Shown here piece by piece: positions 47,056 through 59,400 of a stretch of 64,000 nt of DNA. Position numbers and translations under genes: made by a program. The notes beneath the pieces are model-generated. The model saw nothing but the letters and a program-made list of their open reading frames with translations, was not told where the DNA came from and searched no databases. Every line of letters starts with the position of its first letter. Positions within the stretch are counted from its first letter, which is position 1. The stretch is taken from contig OY720345.1 of the NCBI GenBank assembly GCA_963082975.1, positions 76,663,034-76,727,033 of the forward strand, written 5' to 3'. This stretch comes from Labia minor (lineage: Eukaryota > Arthropoda > Insecta > Dermaptera > Spongiphoridae).

Positions 47056-47565
47056 ATGGAGATTAAGCATGAAGAAAATAATATTATCCTCCAAGCCGAA
47101 AGAGAAGATATATTTACCCTCATTAACGATATATATAAAAAGTCCAAAACTCTTACTATAGAGACAGTAGAACTATTCCGCATTTACTATGAGAGACTCA
47201 ATGAATTAGAAGTCGAATTTATAAATGTTCAGAATAAAATTCGTCTGCATAATGCTACCACATCTGATAAATCTCTTTGTTTAGAGACCACACAAACTAA
47301 TTGCGCTACCTTTAACCTAATTGACGCCACAAAAGAAAATTATTTCAAATTTCGAAAAGCTATTCCTCCAGAGACAACTTCGAATAATTCCGTAGCGTCT
47401 GGGGCAACTAATAATAATCCTTCATCAATTAATAATCTACCTAAATTAGAATTACCTACATTTTCAGGCAAACTGGACGATTGGCCTGAATTTATTGCTT
47501 TATTTGACAGCTTAGTTCACAAAGAGCCGTCACTTTCTATTATTCGAAAATTTCATTATTATTGA
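47056..47565 (+). pseudogene. BEL/Pao-type Gag, truncated
   Basis: 169 residues. An N-terminal helical part is followed by LPKLELPTFSGKLDDWPEF and LFDSLVH, the signature of the BEL/Pao Gag (DUF1759). It stops at FHYY, well before the zinc knuckles. It is a different family member from the element at 1748-7247 (same fold and motif order, little identity). It sits about 540 bp after the PBS, as expected for this element. Confidence 0.7.
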
Positions 47566-47817
47566 ACAACTGTCAAAATTATATATATATATATACATAG
47601 TAGATAAATTTTATTTAGAATATTTGGTGATTATCTTAAATATTATCTATCATAATTGTATTATTAATATATATATTGAAGTGTTATTTTGGGTCAGTAA
47701 GGGAAAAAAATATAAAAGAAAATTTTATGTAAAAAAAGTTGAACATTTTTTATTGAAATTTTTTAAGTGTGTTATTTGAATATATAAAAAAAAGGGTTTG
47801 AAGGATTAAAGAAGGGT

Positions 47818-48288
47818 GTAAAAATGGTCTCAACAAGGGTATAATGGTAGCACTTTGGAATAGTAAATCCAGCTTCAGGGTGAAGTTCTTTAGATATTGA
47901 GGAGGTTAGAGAAACCAAGGAAGACCCCGCAACTCGAACAGGTGGATTCTTGTACTGAAGATGCGTGGTTCCAACGAATCCCAGCTGATGGTCGGCAATG
48001 TTGTCTTGGTTTCTCTCTGCAGGAACTCTTTCACTCTCTGGATGTTGTTTTTTTTCCAATATGGCGGACGAACACGCTGTTTTTTGGTTTTTTTTTGTTC
48101 TCCACCAATTTTTTTATGATCCTCTCACTTATCATTCACTTCTCTAAGTCCTCCTGCTCAACCTTTCGCTCCGACCGGCTGCTCTTCTCCCTCCACATAA
48201 CTTTTATGGTTCTCCAGGCTCTCAGCCAATCGGGTGTTCTAATTCGGCTCCGAGTCGGGGAGGATTTGATTCTTGACCCTGGCTTAAC
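47818..48288 (-). repeat. possible solo LTR
   Basis: Less AT-rich block bounded by TGTAAAAATGG and GGCTTAACA. On the minus strand it has a TATA-like CCATAAAAG and downstream GGTCGGAGCG, which suits an LTR promoter. I found no clear target duplication and no second copy in the window. Overlapping open frames on both strands (47772-48059 minus, 47897-48337 plus) match nothing I know. Confidence 0.3.
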
Positions 48289-48337
48289 AGGACTTAATTG
48301 GAATTTTGATTTTTTTTTGGGTTTCATATTAATTTAA

Positions 48338-48414
48338 GCAATTCTGGAGAATATCCCATTCTTTATTTAATTTCACAGGAAATTCTTCAAAAAATAAAAT
48401 TCTCCAGAATTGCT
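48338..48414. repeat. inverted repeat around 46 bp
   Basis: AGCAATTCTGGAGAAT and ATTCTCCAGAATTGCT form exact arms. It separates the possible LTR from the Gypsy piece. Confidence 0.6.
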
Positions 48415-48468
48415 ATCATTAAAATTTCATTACAAAATATATATATATAATTAAGCTATATATTTATT

Positions 48469-50435
48469 ATGTCTACCAATCAAGGAGTTAATAATTGTAA
48501 TTATAGTGTAACTCCAATACAACAATCAGCCTCGTTGGCACCTTCAACAACATCTACACCATCAACAAATTCGCTTGCGAATAATTTCAATCATCGTTCA
48601 CGTCACCGTGATGGTCATCATCGAAGATCTCGTTCTCGTTCCCGCTCCCGTTCTCGTCCCGTTCCCGGTCACCATTTCGTTATTCTCGCGATGATTATCA
48701 ATACCGAGATCACATCGTCACCGACATCGCTCAAGTCGACGATATGATGATGGTGAATTCGATTACCATTCACGTCGTCATCGTACCAAATATTCTTACC
48801 GTGTTCATCATTCATCATCAGCCATAGCATCTGTTCTCGCCCGACCCGATTTTTCGCTACCGTTCACTCTGCAAACAGACGCAAGTAATACCGGCTTAGG
48901 CGCAGTCCTATCTCAAATACAAGAAGGACACGAGCGAGTCATTGCCTATTGTTCAAGAACTTTAAATTCAGCCGAACGTAATTATAGCGTCACTGAAAAG
49001 GAATGTCTCGCCGTTCTCTTTGGCATTGAAAAAAATCGCCATTACTTGGACGGGTATTCTTTTACTGTTGTTACCGATCACGCAAGCCTCAAATGGCTTA
49101 TTAACCTTAAGGATCCCACTGGACGTCTAGCCAGATGGGCACTCCGATTACAAGCTTATACTTTTGATGTCCAATATCGAAAGGGTAAACTTAATACCGT
49201 TGCCGATGCTCTTTCTCGTATCGTTGTCGTTGCTTCTCTTGCCTCTACCGTAGACAACAAATCGAATCCACCGACCCAGCAGGACTCCCCAGACGAGTGG
49301 TATGATCGGAAGTATTATAGAGTACTTAATTCGCCAAGAGATCATCCTCGATGGTTGATTCAAAACGGCCAACTCTTATACCACCGTAAAAATCCATTAA
49401 AAGGTGAACTCGAGGATCCCTCTGAAGAATGGAAAGTGGTTGTCCCTAAACGTCTTAGACAAGCTATATTGCGCGAATGTCATGACTACCCCAAATCGGG
49501 ACATCTTGGAATATACAAGACTTACGACAGAGTCATTCGATCTTATTATTGGCCTGGCGTATACCAAGATGTTTATAATTATGTTCGTCATTGTGACTTA
49601 TGTCAACGGGTGAAGCCCCCAAATGCTCCACCAATGGGACTCATGTACCCTCGTTATATCAAACAACCTTGGGAAGTAGTATCCGTTGATATTATGGGTC
49701 CATATCCCCGCAGTTCTCAATGAAATGTCTATCTTTTAGTTTTCGTGGATGTGTTTTCTAAGTGCGTCGAATTATGCCCACTAAGAAGAGCCACCTCTAA
49801 CGTGATAGTCGCAAAGCTAAAAGCACAAATATTACATCGGTTTGGTGCTCCAGTTCAACTGATCACGGATAACGCCAAAAATTTTGTTAGTTCTCTAGTG
49901 GATAAAGTTTCTAAAGATTGTGGGATAAAAAGAGTCAACACCCCTTTTTATCACTCACAAGCAAATCCTACCGAACGGTCAAATCGTAATATAAAACAAC
50001 TTATTGATTCTTATCTTGGGAAAACCCACCAAAAATTGATGAAAAGCTTGGGGAAATTCAATTTGCCCTGAATTCTTCCGTTCACGAATCCACAAAATTT
50101 AGTCCCGCATTTTTAAATTTTGGTAGAGAGCTTCGGCCACTTCAACCGATCTGTGAAACTGAAATTCTAGATGATGGAGGAACAAATCAAGAACTTTGGG
50201 TTCAGAAAATTAGTAAAATTCCCGAAGTCCATCACCTAGCAGAGGAAAACTCCCTCCATGCTAGTATGAATCAAAGTCGACGATATAATCTTCGTAGAAG
50301 GCCCGATAAATTCCATCCTGGTGATGTTGTCTTGAAGAGAATCACCCAACTCTCATCTGCCGCTGACAAGATAGCTTCCAAGTTAAATCCTAAATATGAG
50401 GGTCCATATACTGTTATATACTGTTATCTCTGTGT
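48469..50435 (+). pseudogene. Ty3/Gypsy retrotransposon: Gag tail fused to RNase H and integrase
   Basis: The first part is Ser/Thr/Asn-rich, then Arg/Ser-rich (SRSRSRSR) and, after a shift near 48660, Arg/His/Ser-rich, running directly into ARPDFSLPF and QTDASNTGLGAVL, the start of the Gypsy RNase H region. Protease and reverse transcriptase are therefore deleted. Next come RNase H (YSVTEKECLAVLFGIEK, TDHASLKWL, NTVADALSR), the integrase zinc finger (H..H..CDLC, about 49480-49605) and a catalytic core with VDIMGPYP, ITDNAKNF and NPTERSNR, D and E about 35 apart. Defects: an in-frame TGA at 49721, a frameshift near 50040 and a 10-bp duplication (ATATACTGTT) near 50410. No 3' LTR seen. Confidence 0.85.
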
Positions 50436-51309
50436 ATGAATATGATAAAACCTCGAAACCACTAATATGTATATTGTAATGTAAAGGGAATATTATAGTA
50501 GATAAAATATTTCCTGTGAGATAAAAAGAAACCATTTCCTTTTCATTGATGTTTCAATCAAACTAACAAGAAATAAAATTCATTAAGTAATTGAATATGT
50601 TTTACTATCGAAAATTACGAAAATTCTATAAAAATTTATAATTCTCAATATATTATTAAAATTTATAAATTTATTATTTTTCTCTCTCTTTAGGTAAATT
50701 AAAATTATGTGATAAAATAATTTTGTAAACACTTTTATCGATAATTATTAAAAGAATTCGATAACTTCAAGCTAATTTAAATTCTTTCAAGAATCTTGTT
50801 AACATGACAAATTAATCTTTTAATTCAATTTAATTACATGCCGGTTAATTGACTTAAAATGTAAAAAGTCGTTTTAATTTATTTTCCTATGGCTTCTAAC
50901 ACAATTAAAAAAATATATATTATATGTATGATTATGTATTATATATATCTACCATATATGCTTTACTTAGGTAATCCAATAATATACATTATATATATGT
51001 ATCTCAAACATTCAAGAATCAAAAATATAATAATTAATGAAAATAAAATCAAATTAATTATTCATTAATTTGTGCTCATGTAAATATAATAATAATTATT
51101 TTTAAGACTTTTCAATTATATTATCATTTCAGTATATCAAAGCCTTAATTTATTTTTTATTTTCTTATTTATTCTTTAATTTATTCATTTATTGATTAAA
51201 TATTATACTAAACATATTATATTGTATATGTTATAATAGAAGACAATATTATATTAATTTTCTTGGTAGATATACTGAGATGAAGAGGGAGGGGGTGGGG
51301 GCAAGTATG
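50436..51309. other. AT-rich spacer, nothing recognised
   Basis: TA-rich throughout; no supported feature. Confidence 0.4.
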
Positions 51310-51438
51310 TCGGATCGACAATGCAAAGTCCTATAGACCCCAGATAGAGCAATTCCCTTGCTAGGCCTGGGACTTGAACCCGGGACCACGAGAATGTGAG
51401 GCAGCTTCGCTAACTTCTCACCCTGTGGCGCCTTAAGC
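51310..51438 (-). mobile_element. tRNA-derived SINE head, truncated
   Basis: On the minus strand GGCGCCACAGGGTGAGAAGT, a box A-like AGTTAGCGAAGCTG and box B GGGTTCAAGTCCC, followed by CAGGCCTAGCAAGGGAATTG. It matches the head and early body of the SINE at 36745-37068 and then ends. Confidence 0.65.
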
Positions 51439-51588
51439 TTTGCATATTTTTTTTTTAAATTAATTATTTGATTTTTTTTCATTACAGGGTTTTGCACTAA
51501 TATAAATAACATTATTCAATAGTATATAAATAAATTCAAAATAAATATAAACAAAATTTTATTTAAAAACCAAATTTGAGTCATTAAG

Positions 51589-52110
51589 TTATTCTATACC
51601 TCTTGCATACAGTTGTCTACTTTCAACTGTTCTTTGGTTGTTTCGTTTCATTTGAATTCTAACGAGCTTCTTCCTAGTATATTTAATGGTTTTAAGGGTC
51701 CTTGAGATGGTATTTCGGCTCTTCAAAATTCCTTCAGAAACCAATTCTTCATGAAGAATCTCTAAAGAGATAAGGAGAAATTTTATTTTTTTTCCTCCAT
51801 TTGGTGTCTCTTTTCTTCCTTTTTTAGTAAAAACTATTTCCTCCCTATTTTGTTTTATTAATTTATAAACGGCCGAAATTGAGAGGTCAAGATTTTCAGG
51901 TATTTCTTTGACTGAAGCATTTCTTTCAAATACTCGTCTTACACCTTTAATTATTTCCGAGATAACCATGTTTCGTTTTTTTCTTGAGTTATTTATGGGT
52001 TCGGAGTCTACAGAAGATTCTTCTTCAGGTAGAAATATTTCGACTTCAGAGTCGTTATAATTTAAAGTCATTTGGGTCAAAAAAAAAAGATGAAAACAAA
52101 ATAAATACAA
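51589..52110 (-). pseudogene. IS630/Tc1/mariner-type transposase, N-terminal fragment
   Basis: 173 residues. A charged leader is followed by a helix-turn-helix-like segment (VKEIPENLDLSISAVYKLIK), a linker and a second one (ILKSRNTISRTLKTIKYTRK), then KLVRIQMKRNN..SRQLYARG. This order is that of the paired DNA-binding domain of IS630/Tc1-like transposases, in the branch with YTRKKL..ERN. The DDE domain that should follow is absent: a stop comes soon after and downstream DNA is AT-rich spacer. It may be a truncated pseudogene or, less likely, a retained DNA-binding protein, since the frame is open. Confidence 0.55.
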
Positions 52111-52330
52111 TAATTAATAAATAAATTTAGATTAATTTAATTTATTAGTGTTCAAATTTCAACGATTTTTTGCAACAGATAAAAATTATTTGTATTTATT
52201 TTGATTTCATTTATATAAATCATTGAATAATTTTATTTATTATAATGCATAACCCTGTATTATGATAATAATATTTTCTGAGAACATTTTATAAAATTTA
52301 ATATATATATATATATATATATATTATTAT

Positions 52331-52605
52331 TATTTGCGTTTGGACCATCTAGGATCACGCAAAGCTCCCATACATTTAAGGGTATTGATGTTAAGTGGGC
52401 CCATATATGAATGTTCTTTAGGTGTTAACTTTATTCTTCATTTTGTGTGCTCGTGAAGATCCGGATCCTCCAGGTGACGGGTAAATTGGGTACCACCTGG
52501 AGTTATTCTCATCACGATCTATTGTTGCTTATAGTTGTTTGTTTTTGAAGTAGTCCTGCTGGTGCAGGGCTGTATAGAACCAGGGCTTGTCAGTTCCTGG
52601 AGATA
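52331..52605. other. GC-richer segment between TA microsatellites
   Basis: Bounded by (TA)n at 52300-52322 and 52601-52618. It has CCAGGTG..CACCTGG and CCTGC..GCAGG inverted pairs and no open frame. It could be an old SINE-like insert, or untranslated or regulatory sequence of eIF4G, whose first recognised exon is about 200 bp downstream. No assignment. Confidence 0.35.
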
Positions 52606-52812
52606 TATATATATATATTTATTTAAAAAATATACTTTTACTCCAATTCCACTAATTAATTATTTTTTTAGTGGTTTAAACAATAACTTCTTGATAAATG
52701 ATTTGTAATTAATTAAAATTTATTTATAATACAAATTTTATCTTAACAGACAAAATGTGTTAAAAAAAGAATGTAATAAGAGTTCCATCAGCGATTTTTT
52801 CTTTCCTACTAT

Positions 52813-55800
52813 AGCTTTGCAATATCCACAATTTCTGCCAAACTTTTCATTTTCCAACCAGCAAAGACAACAGAATCATCATAATTATTATCAAGCAACT
52901 GCTTCGGCTACACCTCCAAATCTAATGTTAAATTCTCAAAATATATATCCTTATCAAAACAATCAATGTATGTATAATTCAATTATAAATCATTTTTTTA
53001 ATCTTGATTAATTTTATTATGAATGATACAAATTATTTTTTTAAATTATATTAAACATAAGATCTTTTTTGTTTCAGTATATTATAATGTAGCACAAAGA
53101 CCTGCAGCCCCTGCAGTGACTGGACAACAAGTTCAACAGGGTGCGCAAACTCAGTCATTACCTCTTATACAACAGCATCCAATGCAACTTTCTATGGTAA
53201 CAATGCCAATGCAACCTGTTTCTACAGGTCAACAACCTCAAACTCAAACTCAAACTCAGAAAAGTATATTTTCAACTAATTTACTTATTTATCATAATAA
53301 TTATTCATTTAAATATTATTAATTTACAAAATTTATTTTTTAGAAATGAAATTATAAAATTTTACATTCTTGATTTTTTTTATAATAAATCACAATATTT
53401 TCTTGATTTTTTCAGACTGTAGAACTTACAGCCCCCTGTTGTATCTGCAAATACCAATGCACCAGCAGTTCATGTGTGTTAAAAAAATGAATACGTCAGA
53501 TAGCTCACAAATTAAAGCAAGTAATATTAAAAATGTTAGGCCAACGATTAATCAAAGCTCAAACAATCTTTCTCAAGACAAAGGAAAAATAAAAGATGAA
53601 AAGGAGCAATCTCCTCCCGTTGACTTTTAACTAAAAATATACAGCCTTCTGCTAATCAAAATAAACATACAGCTAAGGTATTTTTATTCTCTAAATAAAT
53701 AGTTATTAATTAATAATCCAAGTGATAGATAAAAATTGATTCTTAAAAAGAAAAAAATTTATGAATATTCTAAATTGTAATTTTTCCTAACAATCATACT
53801 AATAGATAAGTTATATATTTTTCCTCCAAGATAAATAATTTATATACTCTAATTAGAATTGATTTTAAATGAACCACTAGACTATTTTGATTAAAGAAAG
53901 GTTTATGGAAATTTAGTCCTTTGTAATTGGGACGCATTTTGAGTTTTTCTGCTTTCTTGTTACGCATTAATTTTAGTGATTGCGTATTTATTCATGTTAA
54001 GGAGTTTGAAGAATTTAGATATAGCGAGTTTGTTTATGTTTACCAGTTAACAATCCATTTTTTTTTCTTCAATAATAAATTTGAAATAATAGGCAGTACC
54101 CTGGTAATCTTATCAGGGGATATTTATTAAATATGGGTTGTCTCAAATGTTTTTGCTTCTGTAAGGTAAATTAATTGAAATTTTTTACTAATTTTCACGC
54201 CTGACATAAACATAATAAATTAGAAATATGGGGGTATATAATTTTCACTTCAAATTTTTATTATTTTAACATTAACATAGAGAGACACATTTTTCTCTTA
54301 TTCATCAATTTTTAAACACAATTATCGAAAAACGATGAATAATTTTCATTTATTAGGTATATTTCAGGTATTAGGTTCAAAGATTTAATATATTATAAAG
54401 ATTCATTATATAGTTCATTCATTCACGAGCCTTAAATTCTCGAAATTGAGATTCTTAAAATAAATTCTTAAGCAAATTTTATGATTATTATTAAAACTGA
54501 TTTTTTTTTTCTAGAAACGCTCTGAGAAAACTTCCAAGTCGAAAGATCGGGAGCGTCCTAGTGCGGCTCCGGGGAGCAATGCTCCGTCAAACGAGACTTT
54601 GTCTTGTAATACTGGTCCAATTCCGAGGGAAATCCCCTTATCAAATATTGCATCTAACGAATCTTGCCGTTTTGTTCCTGCGGGATATCTTGACGGGTAA
54701 ATCATTTTCAATAATAAGTTTTTTTAGGTTGTTCCATATTTAACGTAAATAAAATATTCGATCTAGTTAATAAAAATAGAAATAATTAATTTATATATAA
54801 AATTAATGGAAATAAAATCACTTTTTATCACAAAAACATTTAAAGTTTACATCTAAAACTGATAAACAAGAATTTCTTTAATTGCTATCTTAATATTTTA
54901 ATTCTCGAAACTAGTCTTGTAATTTTCCATTTTTTCATTTCATTATATTAATTTCATGATCCGCTTTTATTATAATTATAAATATTTCATTCTTTTAACA
55001 AGTAATTTGTCTTTTATGCTAATATATTTTAATTCAATGATTTTTCTTCTAATATTTTCCCATTTGATATATATTTGATTCCATTTAATTCATACATTTA
55101 ATTATAGTAATCATGATTCCATTCCATAAAAGTTATTATATATTATAAATTTTAAGTGAAAAAAACAAATTTGATAAGAGTAGGAATTTAAAATTCACAT
55201 AAATTAGTTTTATTATAGAGAACATAGAAAAAAATAAAATATTACAAAAATGATACTGGTTAAATGCGTTTACTATGGATATTTAATAAATATAATTTAG
55301 ATTGTCTTCATTAAAAATGGGACTTTTTTAAAAAACAAATTATATTGAAAATAAATTAAGTAAATTAGAAAAATATATTTTTTTTTAATATAATATTGAT
55401 GGTTTCAGATTGGTGAAACCTTCTCCATCTAAAGATTCGATTCCTACTAGTGGTTTCACCACCACTAAAGCTGAAAATAATGCTTTACCTGTAGAATTTT
55501 CACCGTTACCTGATTTATCAAATGTTCAACCTGCTGAAACTACTCATTCTCAGGCTAATGTAAATTCTAATTCTAGCGATGATGAAAGTAAGTACCATTT
55601 ATTTATGTATAAGTGAAATAGATAGTTTTATATTTTTAATTATTAAAATGACGAAACTAGAGTTGTTGAAATAATGTATTAACCAACTTTTTAAAGTTTC
55701 AATTCTAGAAGACTTTCTTTTATTATCAAATTTAATCAAAGTTTTTTGAAAAATAGAAAAATTTTTCTATTTTACATTTTGATATTATTCAGAAAATTTG

Positions 55801-56495
55801 CAATTGTCTTGGCAGAAATTGCATTTTTGAAAACTATTTTAGTTTTTTGCACTTATATATATTGAATATTATTGCAGAATTTTTGAATTAATTTTTAATA
55901 TAAATAAACATTTTCTAAATTTGTTTTTTTTTTATTTGATTTTCAGGTTCAAACGAGAAAAAATCCAAAAGAGGAAGTCAAGTTGGAAGTACAAACACTT
56001 CCGTTTTCAATACAACCTCCAAAAGTGTTGAGCCTGAATTGTCGGATAGTGCTACTCCAACAATTGATCAACTTGTTTCTGGAGAGCCATCTCCTCCTGT
56101 ATCTGCCAACCAGGCCCCAACTATAATGAAAGATCTTTCATCTATAGAAGATGAAAAATATTTACAAGTTAAAACTTCTAACAATATACCTTCACAAATT
56201 GAAGATAAAAATTCCAATATATCCAATAGTATTTCGAATTCTTCTTCAAGACCTGAATCACCTACAATTCAAAATAATAATTTTGAGCAGAAACTAGCCG
56301 TTGTTCCAAACATGTTTCTTAAAGCTAATGAATCATCTGAAAATGATGAAAAAGAGAAATTAGATAATAAAAATGATATAAATACAGAAACTACAGAAAC
56401 TACTAATCACTTAACCGAAACAAAAACTGAACCTTCAGTTCCTGTTGTAAACAAAACTGAGCCAACTCCTCGAAGTAATCTTAAATATTCACAAG
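52813..56495 (+). other. eIF4G N-terminal low-complexity region
   Basis: Exons 1-6 encode Gln/Asn/Pro-rich, then Ser/Lys-rich sequence (e.g. [36 protein letters not shown]). This fits the poorly conserved N-terminal half of eIF4G, where the poly(A)-binding protein contact usually lies; I could not point to that site. Exon 3 (from 53416) reads in frame as [19 protein letters not shown] and meets a TAA at 53628-53630. A small piece [11 protein letters not shown] at 53644-53676 followed by GTATTT joins well to KRSEKTSK of exon 4, so a splice is misplaced or the true exon is shorter. Confidence 0.6.
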
Positions 56496-59400
56496 GTAAA
56501 TTTTTATTCCTGGCCAAAATTTGCAATATATATATATATAATTAGATTTTTATATTTTGTATTTCTAAATAATTGATTTTTGACATTTAGATCAATGGAG
56601 CCCGGTTAATCCTCTTGGTAAAAAGAAATATGGCCGAGAATTCCTTTTGGAGTTAATGAATGATCCTGAATCAAAGAAGAAACCTGATAATCTTCCAGAT
56701 TTAGATGTTGTTATGAATAGTACCAGGGTAAATTATTTTCTATTTATTACTTGTTATTTTAAAAGAATAATTATTAAATTAAATTACGGCCTGTAAATAT
56801 CAAATTTTAAAATTTAAAATTTCTCAACTAATAAAAATAAATATAAATGAATTTACAAATATTTTTTTTTATATTCTATAGCAAACCTTATCAAAACGAA
56901 ATAGTCAACAAGGCAAGCCTAACAAAGGAGGAAAACAAAATTTAATTCAATTTTCAATATCACTCAAAGAAGATGTTAAGCTTCATGAATCAGATAATGC
57001 TTGGAAACCTGGAAGATTTAAAGGAACTTCCATACCTAATGTAGATAATGAAATTCAAAAAACAGACGATTTATATAAAAGAGTTAGAGGTGTTTTGAAT
57101 AAATTAACACCTCAAAAGTTCGATACTTTGGTAAATCAAGTTAAAGAATTACCGATTGATAATTCACAAAGATTGAAAGGTGTAATCGATTTAGTTTTCG
57201 ATAAGGTGTGTATTAAATTAATCCAATTTTTTTAATAAATTATTATTTTCTTTTTCTTTTTATTTCAAATTTAATTGTTTACTTCTAGGCCGTCGATGAG
57301 CCATCATTTTCAGTTGCTTACGCTACAATGTGTAAAGTTCTTCAAAACATGGCGGTCCCTAATTCTTCCAATACAAAACCTGGTGAAAAAGTTGAAACGG
57401 GTAATTTTCGAAAAATTTTAATCAATAGATGTCAAGAAGAATTTGAAAAAAATAAAGAAGCAGAAATTGATAAAGATAAAAAGCTTGAGGAAATTAAAAA
57501 TTGTGTAGATCCCGTAAGTTATTATATTATATATACAGATTAAATAAAACAATAAAATGATTATTACATTATTTAATGAAAGTAGTGAAGCTAAAAATAT
57601 TTTAAGGATAATTTCTTTATGATTAAATATAATTAATAAAAAATGAAAATATTAATAAATCGTTCTTTAATAATTGTGTGAAAAAAATTGTATTTTTAGG
57701 AAAAAAAGAAAGAATTACAATTGCAATTTGATGAAGATTGGAGAAAAATTCGAATGAAATCCTTGGGAAATATAAGGTACTAATAATTTGTTTAATAGAA
57801 AAGAAAGATTGAATATTTATTTAGAACACTTGTCTTTATTTTTGAATGATGAAACTATTTTTTATGTCAGACTAGAGTTTCTGAGTATCTTTGACGATTT
57901 TAAAATCTGAACATTATAAATTAAAGTTTCTATTTCTTCTCTTATATGTTCATCTATTTATCATTTAACTACAAATATATTTTTAGATTCATTGGAGAAT
58001 TATACAAATTATCGATGTTGACTGTAAATATAATGATCCGATGTATCAAACATTTACTAAGCGGAGGTGATGAAGAAAGTTTAGAATGTCTATGTAAATT
58101 ACTTACGACAATTGGAAAAGATCTTGAAAGTAAAAGTAATAATAATTATCAGGTAATTATTTAATAATTTTAATCTTTCTATTATATATAATTATTTTTT
58201 AATTTTAATCTTAATATTTTTTTTAGGATCTCGGTCCCTATATAGATCAAATGAAACAGCTTGCAAATCGAAGAGGAGAAATTTCATCTCGGGTCCATTT
58301 TATGGTACAAGATGTGGAAGAATTGCGATTAAATAAATGGGTTCCCAGAAGAGATGAATCTAATCCAAAAACTATCGATCAAATTCAAAAAGAAGCTGAT
58401 CGTGAAAGAGAGACAATAGAAACTCTTAATTTAAATACTATGAATACTCCTCGAAAGGATGATAGACTTCAAGATCGTAGAAAACTTAGTAAGTTCGCTC
58501 CTATTGACTTTAAAATGAAAAATAATGTAAAAGCATGTCCACTCAAGTTAGATTTGCCTTAAAAATAAATAATCATTAATTATATATTAAAACCATTGAT
58601 TGATATTCGTTTCTTGTGAATTCATTAATTTATCAAAAATTAAATTTTTTCAGAAAATGAGGAATGGCAATCGGTATCTTGGAGAAGGCCTGCTCCTTTT
58701 GATTTAACAAAAATTAAACAATTAAAGGTTAGTTAGTTAACACTTTATTTTTAATATAATCTCAAATTTTCATCAAAATAATTTTTTAATATATATTATT
58801 TCGAAAATTATAAATAATTTACTTTAACATCCTAATAATATATAATATAATCAACAGTATTGAAATAAATTTATTATTATTTTGTTTTAAAGTTCATTTT
58901 TCTTATAATGTTTTTCTCTTCTATAGCAAGGGTCACTTGATACCCATTTACAACTTGGCTATAAAGGCAAATTTTCACAATGGCGCAGAGGAGTTTCCAC
59001 GAAAACGGATGAGAAAAAATCAGCTTCATTTAATAGTAACAAATTTGCTGCATTAGATACAAGTGATGATAAACGTTCTTCATATCTCATGAGATCTTCA
59101 AATACTTTAGGATTGGACGTAGAAAGTGAACGTAAAAGAATGCTTAGCTCACATAAAAATGAAGGTAAAACCATAAATGCATAATAATGATAATAAACTA
59201 TTTATTTAAATTTTTAGCAATACCTTATTTTATTTGAATATTTTTCAATTTAGCTAGAGCAACTCCTCCGGTTTCTCGTTCTAATTCAAGGGATAATTCA
59301 TCATCATCACATAGAGATGCCCATAATTCTCTCCCTTTTTCAAATGTTGGGATATCCCCATCAGTAACATCTTCAAGTGGAGTTGGACAAACTTCAAATA

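Noticed and set aside
47897-48337. A 146-residue protein on the plus strand
   Set aside because: It overlaps an equally long minus-strand frame; the block looks more like an LTR, and no family is recognised.
48469-48747. A host SR-type splicing factor
   Set aside because: After one frameshift the Arg/Ser-rich part runs straight into Gypsy RNase H, so it is a Gag tail; no RNA-recognition motif is present.
45432-50600. One intact LTR retrotransposon
   Set aside because: No 3' LTR was found, gag and pol belong to different families, and pol has a stop and frameshifts.
58489-58562. A protein end [13 protein letters not shown] continuing exon 12
   Set aside because: It reads through a good donor (GTAAGT at 58489); the spliced frame into 58654 ([14 protein letters not shown]) fits eIF4G better. 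Intron retention is possible but not needed.
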